From Hallerella sp963652365 (GTDB taxonomy: Bacteria > Fibrobacterota > Fibrobacteria > Fibrobacterales > Fibrobacteraceae), in contig CAVJTH010000001.1 in the NCBI GenBank assembly GCA_963652365.1, positions 62,001 through 126,000 of the forward strand: a stretch of DNA of 64,000 nucleotides. Reading direction: 5' to 3'. The position numbers and the translations under genes are program-made. Positions 24,526 through 34,390 of the stretch are shown here, piece after piece (the stretch's first letter is position 1; every line of letters begins with the position of its first letter). The notes under the pieces are model-generated. The model was not told where the DNA came from, did no database searches, and was given only the letters and a program-made list of their open reading frames with translations.

Positions 24526-24948
24526 TTATGGGTCGGTCGTCTCGTCCCCGAAGAACGTTTTCATGACGGCTTCCGGCGCATGGCGGCAAGGCTTGTCGTG
24601 AAAGGTGAAAATGTGCGTCGTTCGACCGGTCGTCCGAAGCTCCCCGCCGACGGTCAGCCTGTATTCAAAGCAAAATCGCAGCCGGTCGATCTGCGTGAGA
24701 TGCAGGTGGATATCGGCGGTCTCGCCGTAGCGGCATGGCTTTAGAAATTGCACTTCGAGCGACAGCAGCGGGCTGTGGTAGCCTTCCGCTTCAAAGAGGG
24801 AAAAGGGAATCCCGTTCGCCTTGAAGATTTCGGAGCGGGCCTGTTCGAACCAGATGGCATAGACGGAGTGGTGGACGATTCCCATCGCGTCGGTTTCCGC
24901 ATAGCGAACGTCGATGTGGGCTGTATATTCAATGGGGCTTGTTTTCAT
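24526..24948 (-). CDS. YbgC/4-hydroxybenzoyl-CoA-type acyl-CoA thioesterase
   Basis: The 140-residue hot-dog protein has the catalytic stretch RYAETDAMGIVHHSVYAIWF (D20, H26, Y30) and EQARSEIF, then the EVQFLKPCRYGETADIHLHL strand. Family members hydrolyse short-chain or hydroxybenzoyl acyl-CoA thioesters; some are linked to envelope maintenance. I place the start at 24948 because upstream residues (MRLAATKKTKRRHHP) are not family-like. It converges on the 70-aa gene. Confidence 0.9.
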   Translation of the reverse strand: MKTSPIEYTAHIDVRYAETDAMGIVHHSVYAIWFEQARSEIFKANGIPFSLFEAEGYHSPLLSLEVQFLKPCRYGETADIHLHLTQIDRLRFCFEYRLTVGGELRTTGRTTHIFTFHDKPCRHAPEAVMKTFFGDETTDP

Positions 24949-25196
24949 GGATATCCGAGAAATGGGGTGATGTCGTCGTTTTGTCTTTTTCGTTGCCGCG
25001 AGGCGCACCGGTTAGATAGTCCGAGCCGTGCCTTCCTGGCATGCTTCATCGCGAAAAATTTAAAAAGATGAAGGCGAAAAGGGATGGAATTTGGGCGAAT
25101 TTGAACTACCTGAAACGAATCTTCGCTATATAAACAATCTATTCACATAAAAGTTTGGGGAAAACGAAAAATTTCCGCAAAAGATTCTTTTTGTCC
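24949..25196. other. Intergenic region upstream of the tRNA-tuf operon
   Basis: With the promoter that follows, this stretch before tRNA-Thr is about 326 bases without a gene. It is AT-rich towards its right end (runs of A and T from 25130 on), as expected in front of a strong stable-RNA promoter, and may contain UP-element-like sequence. I see no frame or structure that looks like a gene. Confidence 0.4.
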
Positions 25197-25227
25197 TTGA
25201 CAAAATTTTAAAATCCATCTAGATTTG
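25197..25227 (+). promoter_or_regulatory. Promoter of the tRNA-tuf operon
   Basis: A perfect TTGACA at 25197 is followed by TAGATTTG at 25220, a 23-base offset between element starts. TAGATTTG matches the FCB -7 consensus TAnnTTTG exactly; read as sigma-70, TAGATT is 17 bases from TTGACA. The AT-rich upstream flank fits a strong stable-RNA promoter. Confidence 0.75.
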
Positions 25228-25274
25228 GCAAAACTTCTAGCTTGGCTTTTTATGAGCCAGGCAGGGAGTTGCAT

Positions 25275-25347
25275 GCCAAAGTAGCTCAGCTGGTAGAGCA
25301 GCTGATTTGTAATCAGCCGGTCGTAGGTTCGATTCCTATCTTTGGCT
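25275..25347 (+). tRNA. tRNA-Thr (anticodon TGT)
   Basis: A 73-base cloverleaf: acceptor GCCAAAG pairs with CTTTGGC, D arm GCTC...GAGC, anticodon stem GCTGA/TCAGC with loop TTTGTAA, and T arm GTAGG-TTCGATT-CCTAT. Discriminator is T. CCA is not encoded. First tRNA of the operon. Confidence 0.97.
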
Positions 25348-25355
25348 TGAAAAAA

Positions 25356-25438
25356 GGGTCGTTGCCCGAGTGGTTAAAGGGGACGGACTGTAAATCCGTT
25401 GACTTACGTCTACCGTGGTTCGAAACCACGACGGCCCA
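25356..25438 (+). tRNA. tRNA-Tyr (anticodon GTA)
   Basis: An 83-base class II tRNA: acceptor GGGTCGT/ACGGCCC (one G-U pair), anticodon stem ACGGA/TCCGT with loop CTGTAAA, a long variable arm (TGACTTACGTCTAC), and T arm CGTGG-TTCGAAA-CCACG. Discriminator A, no encoded CCA. Confidence 0.97.
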
Positions 25439-25449
25439 CGCTTCATTAG

Positions 25450-25477
25450 CCCCCTCGTTACGAATGTAACGAGGGGG
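25450..25477 (+). other. Perfect 12-bp hairpin between tRNA-Tyr and tRNA-Thr
   Basis: CCCCCTCGTTAC and GTAACGAGGGGG form a perfect stem with a GAAT loop, without a T run. It occupies the slot where tRNA-Gly lies in the common order Thr-Tyr-Gly-Thr-tuf. It could be an RNA-processing signal, a partial attenuator before tuf, or the scar of a lost tRNA. Confidence 0.7.
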
Positions 25478-25481
25478 TAAT

Positions 25482-25553
<72 letters not shown>

Positions 25554-25578
25554 CTTAACAATTCGGAGGTTAAGTTTT

Positions 25579-26763
<1,185 letters not shown>

Positions 26764-26772
26764 GGAATAAAA

Positions 26773-26925
26773 ATGCCAAGAGAACTCATTACGCTCGAAT
26801 GCACTGTTTGCCATCAGCGTAACTATGATTGCGACAAGAACAAGCGTCTTCATCCTTCCCGTGTGGAGTACAAGAAGTACTGCCCGTTCTGCCGCAAGCA
26901 TACAGTTCATAAGGAAACCAAGTAA
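26773..26925 (+). CDS. rpmG: 50S ribosomal protein L33
   Basis: A 50-residue protein of the large subunit, starting MPRELITLECTVCHQRNYDC. Two CxxC pairs (C10/C13 and C37/C40) make this the zinc-binding form. The place between tuf and tRNA-Trp/secE is a conserved bacterial arrangement. It starts nine bases after the tuf stop, right where the identity between the two tuf copies ends. Confidence 0.96.
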   Translation: MPRELITLECTVCHQRNYDCDKNKRLHPSRVEYKKYCPFCRKHTVHKETK

Positions 26926-26936
26926 GGAAGGCTTTT

Positions 26937-27009
26937 AGGTCGGTAGCTCAATTGGTAGAGTCACGGTCTCCAAAACCGTTGGTTGGGGGTTCGAGTCCCT
27001 CCCGACCTG
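26937..27009 (+). tRNA. tRNA-Trp (anticodon CCA)
   Basis: A 73-base cloverleaf: acceptor AGGTCGG/CCGACCT, anticodon stem ACGGT/ACCGT with loop CTCCAAA, T arm GGGGG-TTCGAGT-CCCTC. Discriminator G. Its position between rpmG and secE is the usual one. Confidence 0.97.
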
Positions 27010-27033
27010 CTTCCTTCCTTTCGGAGTCATGAT

Positions 27034-27222
27034 ATGCAAAAGATTCAGCAATACATCAAAGAAGTTATCCAAGAGATGAAAAAGGTTACATGGCCGACTC
27101 TTGAAGAGCTGAAAGGTTCTACTTTGGTTGTGATGATTTTTAGCGTTATCATGGGTATCTATATTGCTGCGATTGATTTGGGACTTTCCTTTCTCGTCGA
27201 TAAACTGTTAGGACGTGGGTAA
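27034..27222 (+). CDS. secE: Preprotein translocase subunit SecE
   Basis: SecE clamps and stabilises SecY in the inner-membrane translocon. The 62-residue product has the amphipathic start QQYIKEVIQEMKKVTWPTLE, the conserved KVTWPT hinge, then a single hydrophobic helix (LVVMIFSVIMGIYIAAIDLG). This is the short one-helix form. ATG at 27034; nusG starts four bases after its stop. The SecY partner is partly encoded at the right edge of this window. Confidence 0.96.
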   Translation: MQKIQQYIKEVIQEMKKVTWPTLEELKGSTLVVMIFSVIMGIYIAAIDLGLSFLVDKLLGRG

Positions 27223-27225
27223 ATC

Positions 27226-27771
27226 ATGGCGATGTTATGGTATGCAGTCCATACGTTTTCCGGCCAGGAAAGCACAATTAAGAAAAATTTGGAAATGTTG
27301 ATTGAGCGCGAAGGCGTTCAAGACAAGTTCGGACGCATTCTCATTCCGGAGAAGGCTGTCCAGGTCAATGTCCGAGGAAAGCGCAAGACGGTTGTCCAGA
27401 AGCTTTTCCCGGCTTACTTGATTATTGAAATGGAGCTGGACGAGCTCACCCAGCACCTGGTAACGTCCATTCAGGGCGTTACCCATTTTGGAGGAACCAG
27501 TCGCCAGAACAAGGCGCCGATTCCTCTGCGTCAGAGCGAGGTCGATAGACTGCTTGGCGTCGAATCTCAAGACGCTTCGCAGGATGTGATCCAGAATCCG
27601 TATATTGTCGGGGACAGTGTTTCCATCAAGGATGGTCCTTTCAAGGGCTTTATCGGTTCGGTCGAGGAAATTATCACGGAGAAGAACAAGCTTCGCGTGA
27701 TGGTTTCCGTCTTTGGCCGTTCCACGCCTGTCGAATTGGGCTTTAACCAGGTGGAAGCCGCTTCCGTATAA
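27226..27771 (+). CDS. nusG: Transcription termination/antitermination protein NusG
   Basis: NusG binds RNA polymerase through its NGN domain and links it to Rho or the ribosome through its KOW domain. The 181-residue product has WYAVHTFSGQE at the N-terminus, FPAYLIIEMEL in the NGN domain, and the KOW motif VGDSVSIKDGPFKGFIGSVE near residues 126-145. Order secE-nusG-rplK is standard. Confidence 0.97.
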   Translation: MAMLWYAVHTFSGQESTIKKNLEMLIEREGVQDKFGRILIPEKAVQVNVRGKRKTVVQKLFPAYLIIEMELDELTQHLVTSIQGVTHFGGTSRQNKAPIPLRQSEVDRLLGVESQDASQDVIQNPYIVGDSVSIKDGPFKGFIGSVEEIITEKNKLRVMVSVFGRSTPVELGFNQVEAASV

Positions 27772-27798
27772 TGTCCGGTTCTGAAATGGAGAAATAAC

Positions 27799-28224
27799 GT
27801 GGCTAAGAAAATCACAGGTTTTATTAAGCTTCAGATCCCCGGCGGTGCCGCAAATCCGTCTCCTCCGGTGGGTCCTGCCCTGGGTCAGAAGGGTGTGAAC
27901 ATCATGCAGTTCTGCAAGGCGTTCAATGCCCAGACCCAGAACGAAAAGGGAATGATCATCCCCGTGGTCATTACGGTCTATGCCGACAAGAGCTTCACTT
28001 TCATTACGAAAGTGCCGCCTGTCGCGGTCCTCGTCAAGAAGGCTGCCGGCATTGAAACCGCCTCGGGCGAACCAAACCGTAAAAAGGTCGGCAAGATCAC
28101 CAAGGCTCAGGTCAAGGAAATCGCTACACAGAAGATGCCGGACCTGAATACAATCGACATCGAAGCCGCAATGCGCATGGTTGCGGGCACGGCACGCTCG
28201 ATGGGCGTGGATGTAGTCGACTAA
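27799..28224 (+). CDS. rplK: 50S ribosomal protein L11
   Basis: L11 forms the GTPase-associated centre with 23S rRNA helices 43/44. The 141 residues match the family length. Recognisable stretches are the N-terminal LQIPGGAANPSPPVGPALGQ and GVNIMQFCKAFNAQT, and the C-terminal GTARSMGVDV. The start is GTG at 27799, preceded by TGGAGAA. Confidence 0.98.
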   Translation: MAKKITGFIKLQIPGGAANPSPPVGPALGQKGVNIMQFCKAFNAQTQNEKGMIIPVVITVYADKSFTFITKVPPVAVLVKKAAGIETASGEPNRKKVGKITKAQVKEIATQKMPDLNTIDIEAAMRMVAGTARSMGVDVVD

Positions 28225-28262
28225 TCAGGCAGACCTTAACCCTATTTCTGACAGGAAACACC

Positions 28263-28949
28263 ATGTTCAGAGGAAAAAAGTATAAGAAAGTGGCTGAATC
28301 CTTTGATCGGACCCAAGCGTTCGCTCTGGAACAGGCACTTGAAATTCTTAAAAAATCCGAGGTTAAGTTCGACCAGACTGTCGAGCTGCATTTCAACCTC
28401 GGTGTCGATCCCAAAAACTCCGATCAAGCTGTTCGTGGCACGGTGGTGCTGCCGAATGGTACCGGCCGTCAGGTTCGCGTTCTCGTTTTCTGCAAGGACA
28501 ACAATTTCCAGGCAGCGAAGGATGCGGGAGCCGATTACGTCGGTGGCGCAGACTTGGTCCAGAAAATTCAGGAAGGCTGGCTCGATTTCGATGCCGTCGT
28601 CGCGACTCCCGACATGATGCCGGTGATTAGCAAGGTGGCTCGCGTGCTCGGTCCTCGTGGCTTGATGCCGAGCCCGAAATCCGGAACGGTGACGATCAAT
28701 GTCGCCCAGACCGTGAAGGAACTCAAGGCCGGTAAAATCCAGTATCGTGTCGATAAGGGCGCAAATATCCACGCTCCGATCGGCAAGCTCTCGTTCTCGG
28801 AAACCCAGCTTGTCGAAAACGCGAAGGCTGTGATTGATTCCGTCATCAAGAACAAGCCGCAAACTTCCAAGGGCACTTACATCAAGTCCCTGTTCATTAC
28901 GGCTACCATGACTCCGAGCCTCAAGCTCGACATGAGCCTTACACGATAG
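28263..28949 (+). CDS. rplA: 50S ribosomal protein L1
   Basis: L1 builds the mobile L1 stalk that guides E-site tRNA, and in many bacteria represses its own operon. The 228-residue product has KFDQTVELHFNLGVDPKNSD, the VLGPRGLMPSPKSGTVT segment, and KGTYIKSLFITATMTPSLKL near the end. It lies in rplKAJL order. An L1-like mRNA site was not identified. Confidence 0.97.
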   Translation: MFRGKKYKKVAESFDRTQAFALEQALEILKKSEVKFDQTVELHFNLGVDPKNSDQAVRGTVVLPNGTGRQVRVLVFCKDNNFQAAKDAGADYVGGADLVQKIQEGWLDFDAVVATPDMMPVISKVARVLGPRGLMPSPKSGTVTINVAQTVKELKAGKIQYRVDKGANIHAPIGKLSFSETQLVENAKAVIDSVIKNKPQTSKGTYIKSLFITATMTPSLKLDMSLTR

Positions 28950-28959
28950 GAGTTGAACA

Positions 28960-29475
28960 ATGAAAGCTGTAGTTAAAAAACAACAGAAAGTTGATTCCAT
29001 CGTCAAAGCGTTCGAAGGTGCTGCGTCTATCTATCTTCTCAACTACGAGAAGATTCCCGTAGAACTCGACAACAAGCTGCGTAAGGATCTCAAGTCCAAG
29101 AACGTCAAGTACATCGCTGTCAAGAACACGCTCTTGAAGAGGGTTCTCGAAAAGATGAATGTCACCGGCTTGGACGAAGTGCTCACGGGCGCGACTTCCG
29201 TTATGGTGGGGCCTGCTGACGATCCGATTCTGCCGGCGCGCGAAATCGAAAACTTCCACAAGGAAAATCCCGATTTCCTCGTCGCCAAGAGCGTTTACCT
29301 CGAAGGTAAAGTCAGGCCGGGAACCGACGTTGTTGAACTTTCCAAGATTCCGGATCGCAAGGGCATGCTTGCCCAGTTGGTCACGATCATTCTTGGACCG
29401 GGTTCCACAATTGCGGGCCAAATCAAATCCCTCACGGAAAAACTGGAAAAGGAACAGGCTGGAGCTACCGCCTAA
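28960..29475 (+). CDS. rplJ: 50S ribosomal protein L10
   Basis: L10 anchors the L7/L12 dimers to the ribosome. The 171-residue protein has the family layout: globular N-domain with YEKIPVELDNKLRKDLKSKN and YIAVKNTLLKRVL, then the C-terminal helix (TIAGQIKSLTEKLEKEQAG) that binds L7/L12. Only ten bases separate it from rplA, so the classical L10 leader found in some bacteria has little room here. Confidence 0.95.
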   Translation: MKAVVKKQQKVDSIVKAFEGAASIYLLNYEKIPVELDNKLRKDLKSKNVKYIAVKNTLLKRVLEKMNVTGLDEVLTGATSVMVGPADDPILPAREIENFHKENPDFLVAKSVYLEGKVRPGTDVVELSKIPDRKGMLAQLVTIILGPGSTIAGQIKSLTEKLEKEQAGATA

Positions 29476-29535
29476 TCCCCAACACAACCACTCACAAACA
29501 ACTTTTTCAAAACGGAATAATTGGAGAAAAACATC

Positions 29536-29907
29536 ATGGCAACAGATATCAAGGCTATTGGTGATCAAATCGCGGGTCTCACCCTTCTCGAAGCCAAGCA
29601 ATTGGCTGACTACCTCAAGGAAGCGCACGGCATCGAAGCTGCCGCTGGTGGCGTTGTCGTCGCCGCTGCCGCCGCTGGTGCTGCCGCAGAAGAAAAGACC
29701 GAATTTGACGTTATCCTCGCGGAATGCGGCGCCAACAAGATGGCCGTTCTCAAGGCTGTCCGTGCTATCACGGGTCTTGGCTTGAAGGAAGCCAAGGAAA
29801 TGGTCGAGAAGGCCAACAGCGTTGTGAAGGAAGCCGCTCCGAAGGCTGACGCCGAAAAGATGAAGAAGGATCTCGAAGACCTTGGCGCCAAGGTCGTCCT
29901 GAAGTAA
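29536..29907 (+). CDS. rplL: 50S ribosomal protein L7/L12
   Basis: L7/L12 recruits translation factors to the ribosome. The 123-residue protein has the N-terminal dimerisation domain (LTLLEAKQLADYLKEAHGIE), an Ala-rich hinge (about residues 40-55), and the conserved C-terminal domain (KMAVLKAVRAITGLGLKEAK). I start at ATG 29536; an in-frame TTG five codons earlier overlaps the GGAG ribosome site. Confidence 0.97.
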   Translation: MATDIKAIGDQIAGLTLLEAKQLADYLKEAHGIEAAAGGVVVAAAAAGAAAEEKTEFDVILAECGANKMAVLKAVRAITGLGLKEAKEMVEKANSVVKEAAPKADAEKMKKDLEDLGAKVVLK

Positions 29908-29929
29908 TGTCTTCAGTTCTTTAATTAGA

Positions 29930-29970
29930 ACACTCCAAAATGCCTGCACGCATGTGTGGGCTTTTGGTGT
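29930..29970 (+). terminator. Hairpin between rplL and rpoB, probable attenuator
   Basis: ACACTCCAAAATGCC can pair imperfectly with GGGCTTTTGGTGT, followed by TTTT. Partial terminators between rplL and rpoB that lower polymerase expression relative to ribosomal proteins are well known in other bacteria. Confidence 0.55.
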
Positions 29971-30012
29971 TTTTCCCGTGTTCAAGGTTTTTTCACTGGA
30001 TGAGGTTTTTAA

Positions 30013-33000
30013 ATGACGGAGCGAAAGAATTATTCCTCCAATAAGTTCCAGTTGGAACTTCCGTATCTGGTCGAAGTGCAGAAAGCTTCTTATGACCACT
30101 TCCTCCAAAAGGGCGTTCCTCCCGAGAAGCGTCTCAAAGTAGGTCTGGAACGCGTTTTCCAGGACATTTTCCCCATCACAGACATGAAGAGGCTCTTCGC
30201 GCTGAAGTACGAAGGCTACTTCTTCGGGATTCCCAAGTACAGCCTTCGCGAATGCCGTGAACGCGGTCTAACACACTCCATTCCGCTGCATGCGAATCTT
30301 TCGCTCCAGGTCTTTGAGGAAGACGGGGAAGATCGCAAGCTGAAGGAAGAAATCAAGAATGACGTCCTGATTTGCGAACTTCCGATCATGACGGACAATG
30401 GGACTTTCATCATCAACGGTGCGGAACGCGTTGTCGTTTCCCAGTTGCACCGTTCTCCCGGCGTGAGCTTTGACGAAGAACTGCTTCCCAACGGACGTTC
30501 CAACTACAAGAGCCGTATCATCCCGCATCGTGGCGCATGGGTGGAATTCAATACGGACGGCGATATCCTCTACCTGATTATCGACCGCAAGAAGAAAATC
30601 CCGGCTACGGCGCTTCTCCGCTGCATTGGCTTTGAAACGACCGCCGAAATTATCGCCCTGTTCTACAAGAATCTCGAAAAGGTCACACTCTCTGCCGGGG
30701 ACATGGAGCAATACTATGGCCGCATTGTCGCCGCGGACGTGATCGATACGTCTTCGGGCGAAGTGATCCTTGACGCGAACCGCGTGTTTGACGACAAGTG
30801 CGCCGACCGCTTGACGGAAAGCGGACTTTTCGAAGTCTCGTTCCTCGCAAAGAACGAAGAAAACCTGCTCATCCACAATACGCTTCTCGCCGACAAGTGC
30901 AAGACGAAGGAAGAGGCCCTGAAGCTCATCTACTTTGTGATGCACCAGTCCCAGGAAGAGGCTCCGAACATGGCGACCGCGCAAATCGCCTTCGAGAGCA
31001 CGTTCCTTGACGATCCGCGCAAGTATGATCTGGGCGAAGTGGGACGCTATCGGCTGAACGCGAAAGTCTATACGCCGGCAATCGAAAAGATTCTTTCGGA
31101 AAACAACCTTTCGAAGCCTTCCCTGAACACGATGACGATGACGGAAGCGGACTTCCTGGGCATCATCGAGTATATGGTCGGACTCTATTGCGACCTTGAC
31201 GGCTACAGCCTCGACGATATCGACCATCTGGGCAACCGCCGCACGCGTTCCGTCGGTGAACTTGTCGCAAACCAGCTCTCGGTCGGACTTTCCCGCATGA
31301 GCCGCGTCATTCGCGAAAACTTCACTTCCGGCGATAACGAGACTCCGACGCCTCGCGACCTGGTGAATACCCGTACGGTGAATTCCGTTGTGCAGGCGTT
31401 CTTCTGCTCCAGCCAGCTTTCCCAGTTCATGGACCAGATGAACCCGCTTTCCGAGCTGACGCACAAGCGCCGTCTTTCGGCTCTCGGTCCGGGAGGCCTT
31501 TCCCGCGAACGCGCAGGCTTCGAAGTCCGCGACGTTCATTACACGCATTACGGCCGTCTCTGCCCGATCGAAACGCCGGAAGGTCCGAACATCGGTCTTA
31601 TCAACTCGCTCGCCACGTTTGCCGTGGTGAACCATTTCGGCTTTATCGAAACGCCTTACCGCGTTGTCGGCCTGATGGAGTTCAAGGATTCGAACGGAAA
31701 GTCCTGCTATTTCCCCGAAGAGAAGTGGCACTTTGGACTGTACAAGGGCTTTGTCCGCGAACCGAGACTCTTTGTCCAGCTGGAACTTTCCGCGAAGGAA
31801 ATTGCGGAAGTTCGCGCAAATCTCGACGGCAACCAGCGCGTCCTGTTCGATTCCTTTGTAAACAAGGTCTTCGAATTCAAGAATGCGGACGGATCCAGCT
31901 ACTTTGTTCGCAACGGTACGCCGCTGGAGGCTTTCTCCGGCAAGGCGGACTATGTGCTGGTTTCCTCGATGCTTTACGAAGTGGTCTCTTCGTTCATCGT
32001 CTATCTGACGGCGGATGAAGAAGACTCCTATAACATCGCTCCGGCGAATACGGCTCTCGTTTCCGCCGCGTTTGACCCGCTGTTCGATTCGATGCTCTCG
32101 GACGCTTCGACAGAAGAAGAGAAGAAGAACATCTCCGATCGTCACCAGCTCGCCGCCTTTGCGGAAGATTTCGTGATGGTTCGCGAAAAGGATGAATACC
32201 CGCTCAAGGCGCGCGTCATTCCGGGTGGCGAGATTGACGATTCCGGTCGCTTTGCCGAAGGATCGGTTCCGAAAATCGACGTAAATTCCCTGGACGACGA
32301 GACGATTGGATCCCGTATCGACCTGATGGACGTTTCCCCGCAGCAGATCATTTCGGTGGCTGCCGGTCTGATTCCGTTCCTCGAGCACGATGATGCGAAC
32401 CGCGCCCTGATGGGCTCGAACATGCAGCGCCAGGCTGTGCCGTTGCTCCGCTCGGAAGCTCCGGTGGTCGGAACTGGCCTGGAACGCCGTGCCGCATTGG
32501 ATTCGGGAACGGTTGTTCGCGCCAAGCACGAAGGCCGCATCAAGTTTGTCGATGCGACAACGGTCATCGTGGAACGCGGAACTCTCGATGCGGATGGAGA
32601 GTTCCAGCCGCTCGAAGGTCTCGGAGAAAACTTCGAGTTCCTCGATCACGAACCGATCGACGAATACAGGCTGCGCAAGTTTGAACGTTCCAACCAGGAT
32701 TCCTGCATCAACCAGAAGCCCGTTGTGAATGTCGGCGACTTTGTGAAGAAGGGCGACGTTCTCGCTGACGGCGCTTCGACGGAACACGGCGAGCTCGCTC
32801 TCGGAAAGAACATCCTGATCGCCTTTATCCCGTGGAACGGCTACAACTACGAAGACGCAGTCATCGTTTCCGAAGAACTCGCCATCAAGGATGCCTTCAC
32901 GTCTATCCACATCGAAGAATACGAAGTGGAAGTTCGCGAAACGAAGCGCGGCCCGGAAGAGCTCACGCGCGAAATTCCGAACGTTGGCGAGGACGCTCTC

Positions 33001-34389
33001 AAGAACCTCGACGAACGCGGCATCATTCGTGTCGGCGCCGAAGTCCACGCCGACGACATTCTCGTTGGCAAGGTGACCCCGAAGGGCGAAACGGAGCTTT
33101 CTCCGGAAGAACGCCTGCTTCGCGCCATCTTTGGCGAAAAGGCTGGCGATGTCCGCGACACGTCGCTTGTCGCGCCTCCGGGCATGAAGGGCGTCGTGAT
33201 CGAAACGCGTGTCTTTAGCCGCAAGGACCATAACGACAAGAAGAGCCGCGCCGAAGACCAGGAAAAGATCAACGAGATCAAGGAACGTTTCCAGGCCGAT
33301 ATCGACAAGATCAAGAGCACCTGCGCGAACGCGATGGTCGGAATGCTTGCCGGCAAGACTTCGGGAAACATCGTCGATTTCGACACGCACGAAGTTCGCA
33401 TCCCGGACGGTTCCACCCTTTCGGAAAGAATCCTCCGCGGTCTGGATCTTTTGACGCTTGCCCCGTCCTCGATCTTTGCGCGTGACGACGAAGAAATTCA
33501 GGAAAAGGCTTCCAGCCTGCTCTCGGTTGCCCGCGAATCGGTCGATCGCCTGACTCGGACGATGGAAAAGGAAATCGACAAGGTGACGAAGGGCGACGAA
33601 CTCAAGCCCGGCGTTCTCCAGACGGTGAAAGTCTATATCGCCAAGAAGCGCCGCCTCTCGGTGGGCGACAAGATGGCGGGTCGTCACGGAAACAAGGGTT
33701 GCGTTTCGAAGATCGTGCCGGTCGAGGACATGCCGTTTACCGAAGACGGTCGTCCGATCCAGATTCTTCTGAACCCGCTGGGCGTTCCGTCCCGTATGAA
33801 CGTCGGACAGGTTCTCGAAGTGCACCTGGGTTGGGCCGCGAAGGTTCTCGGCATGAAGATCGCGACGCCTGTGTTTGACGGCGCGTCGTTTGACGACATC
33901 GTCGGCGAGCTGGAAAAGGCTTACCAGAAGATGCCGATCGTCGATTACAAGATGGATCCCGAAAACGGTCACATCATCGGCAAGGCGAAGCTTTACGACG
34001 GACGTACCGGCGAAGCCTTCCTGAACCCGGTGACTATCGGCTACATGTATTATCTCAAGCTCGGACACCTTGTGGAAGACAAGATCCACGCCCGTTCGAT
34101 CGGTTCGTATGCGCTTGTGACGCAGCAGCCGCTCGGCGGCAAGAGCCAGTTCGGTGGACAGCGATTCGGCGAAATGGAAGTCTGGGCTCTCGAAGCCTAC
34201 GGTGCCGCCTACACGCTCCAGGAACTTCTCACGGTGAAGTCCGACGACGTGATGGGCCGTTCCAAGATTTACGACGCGATTGTCCACGGCAAGAACACGC
34301 CGGAACCGGGCATTCCCGAATCGTTCAACGTGATGATCCGCGAAGTCCGTTCGCTCTGCCTTGACATCAAGACTATTGGAGAAAAGTAA
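30013..34389 (+). CDS. rpoB: RNA polymerase beta subunit
   Basis: The 1458-residue protein is the catalytic beta subunit, about 115 residues longer than in Escherichia coli, consistent with lineage-specific insertions. Landmarks: GTFIINGAERVVVSQLHRSP, the rifampicin pocket SQLSQFMDQMNPLSELTHKR followed by LSALGPGGLSRERAGFEVRD, and GDKMAGRHGNKGCVSKIVP. In the pocket the D516, H526 and S531 equivalents (E. coli numbering) are wild type, while N518 is Met. The C-terminal FGEMEVWALEAYGAAYTLQE is standard. Confidence 0.98.
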   Translation: MTERKNYSSNKFQLELPYLVEVQKASYDHFLQKGVPPEKRLKVGLERVFQDIFPITDMKRLFALKYEGYFFGIPKYSLRECRERGLTHSIPLHANLSLQVFEEDGEDRKLKEEIKNDVLICELPIMTDNGTFIINGAERVVVSQLHRSPGVSFDEELLPNGRSNYKSRIIPHRGAWVEFNTDGDILYLIIDRKKKIPATALLRCIGFETTAEIIALFYKNLEKVTLSAGDMEQYYGRIVAADVIDTSSGEVILDANRVFDDKCADRLTESGLFEVSFLAKNEENLLIHNTLLADKCKTKEEALKLIYFVMHQSQEEAPNMATAQIAFESTFLDDPRKYDLGEVGRYRLNAKVYTPAIEKILSENNLSKPSLNTMTMTEADFLGIIEYMVGLYCDLDGYSLDDIDHLGNRRTRSVGELVANQLSVGLSRMSRVIRENFTSGDNETPTPRDLVNTRTVNSVVQAFFCSSQLSQFMDQMNPLSELTHKRRLSALGPGGLSRERAGFEVRDVHYTHYGRLCPIETPEGPNIGLINSLATFAVVNHFGFIETPYRVVGLMEFKDSNGKSCYFPEEKWHFGLYKGFVREPRLFVQLELSAKEIAEVRANLDGNQRVLFDSFVNKVFEFKNADGSSYFVRNGTPLEAFSGKADYVLVSSMLYEVVSSFIVYLTADEEDSYNIAPANTALVSAAFDPLFDSMLSDASTEEEKKNISDRHQLAAFAEDFVMVREKDEYPLKARVIPGGEIDDSGRFAEGSVPKIDVNSLDDETIGSRIDLMDVSPQQIISVAAGLIPFLEHDDANRALMGSNMQRQAVPLLRSEAPVVGTGLERRAALDSGTVVRAKHEGRIKFVDATTVIVERGTLDADGEFQPLEGLGENFEFLDHEPIDEYRLRKFERSNQDSCINQKPVVNVGDFVKKGDVLADGASTEHGELALGKNILIAFIPWNGYNYEDAVIVSEELAIKDAFTSIHIEEYEVEVRETKRGPEELTREIPNVGEDALKNLDERGIIRVGAEVHADDILVGKVTPKGETELSPEERLLRAIFGEKAGDVRDTSLVAPPGMKGVVIETRVFSRKDHNDKKSRAEDQEKINEIKERFQADIDKIKSTCANAMVGMLAGKTSGNIVDFDTHEVRIPDGSTLSERILRGLDLLTLAPSSIFARDDEEIQEKASSLLSVARESVDRLTRTMEKEIDKVTKGDELKPGVLQTVKVYIAKKRRLSVGDKMAGRHGNKGCVSKIVPVEDMPFTEDGRPIQILLNPLGVPSRMNVGQVLEVHLGWAAKVLGMKIATPVFDGASFDDIVGELEKAYQKMPIVDYKMDPENGHIIGKAKLYDGRTGEAFLNPVTIGYMYYLKLGHLVEDKIHARSIGSYALVTQQPLGGKSQFGGQRFGEMEVWALEAYGAAYTLQELLTVKSDDVMGRSKIYDAIVHGKNTPEPGIPESFNVMIREVRSLCLDIKTIGEK

Positions 34390-34390
34390 T

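Noticed and set aside
30268..34287. Very long minus-strand open frame (1339 codons) over rpoB, and a similar one over rpoC
   Set aside because: Codon bias of the true genes leaves the opposite frame free of stops; no start signals or homology.
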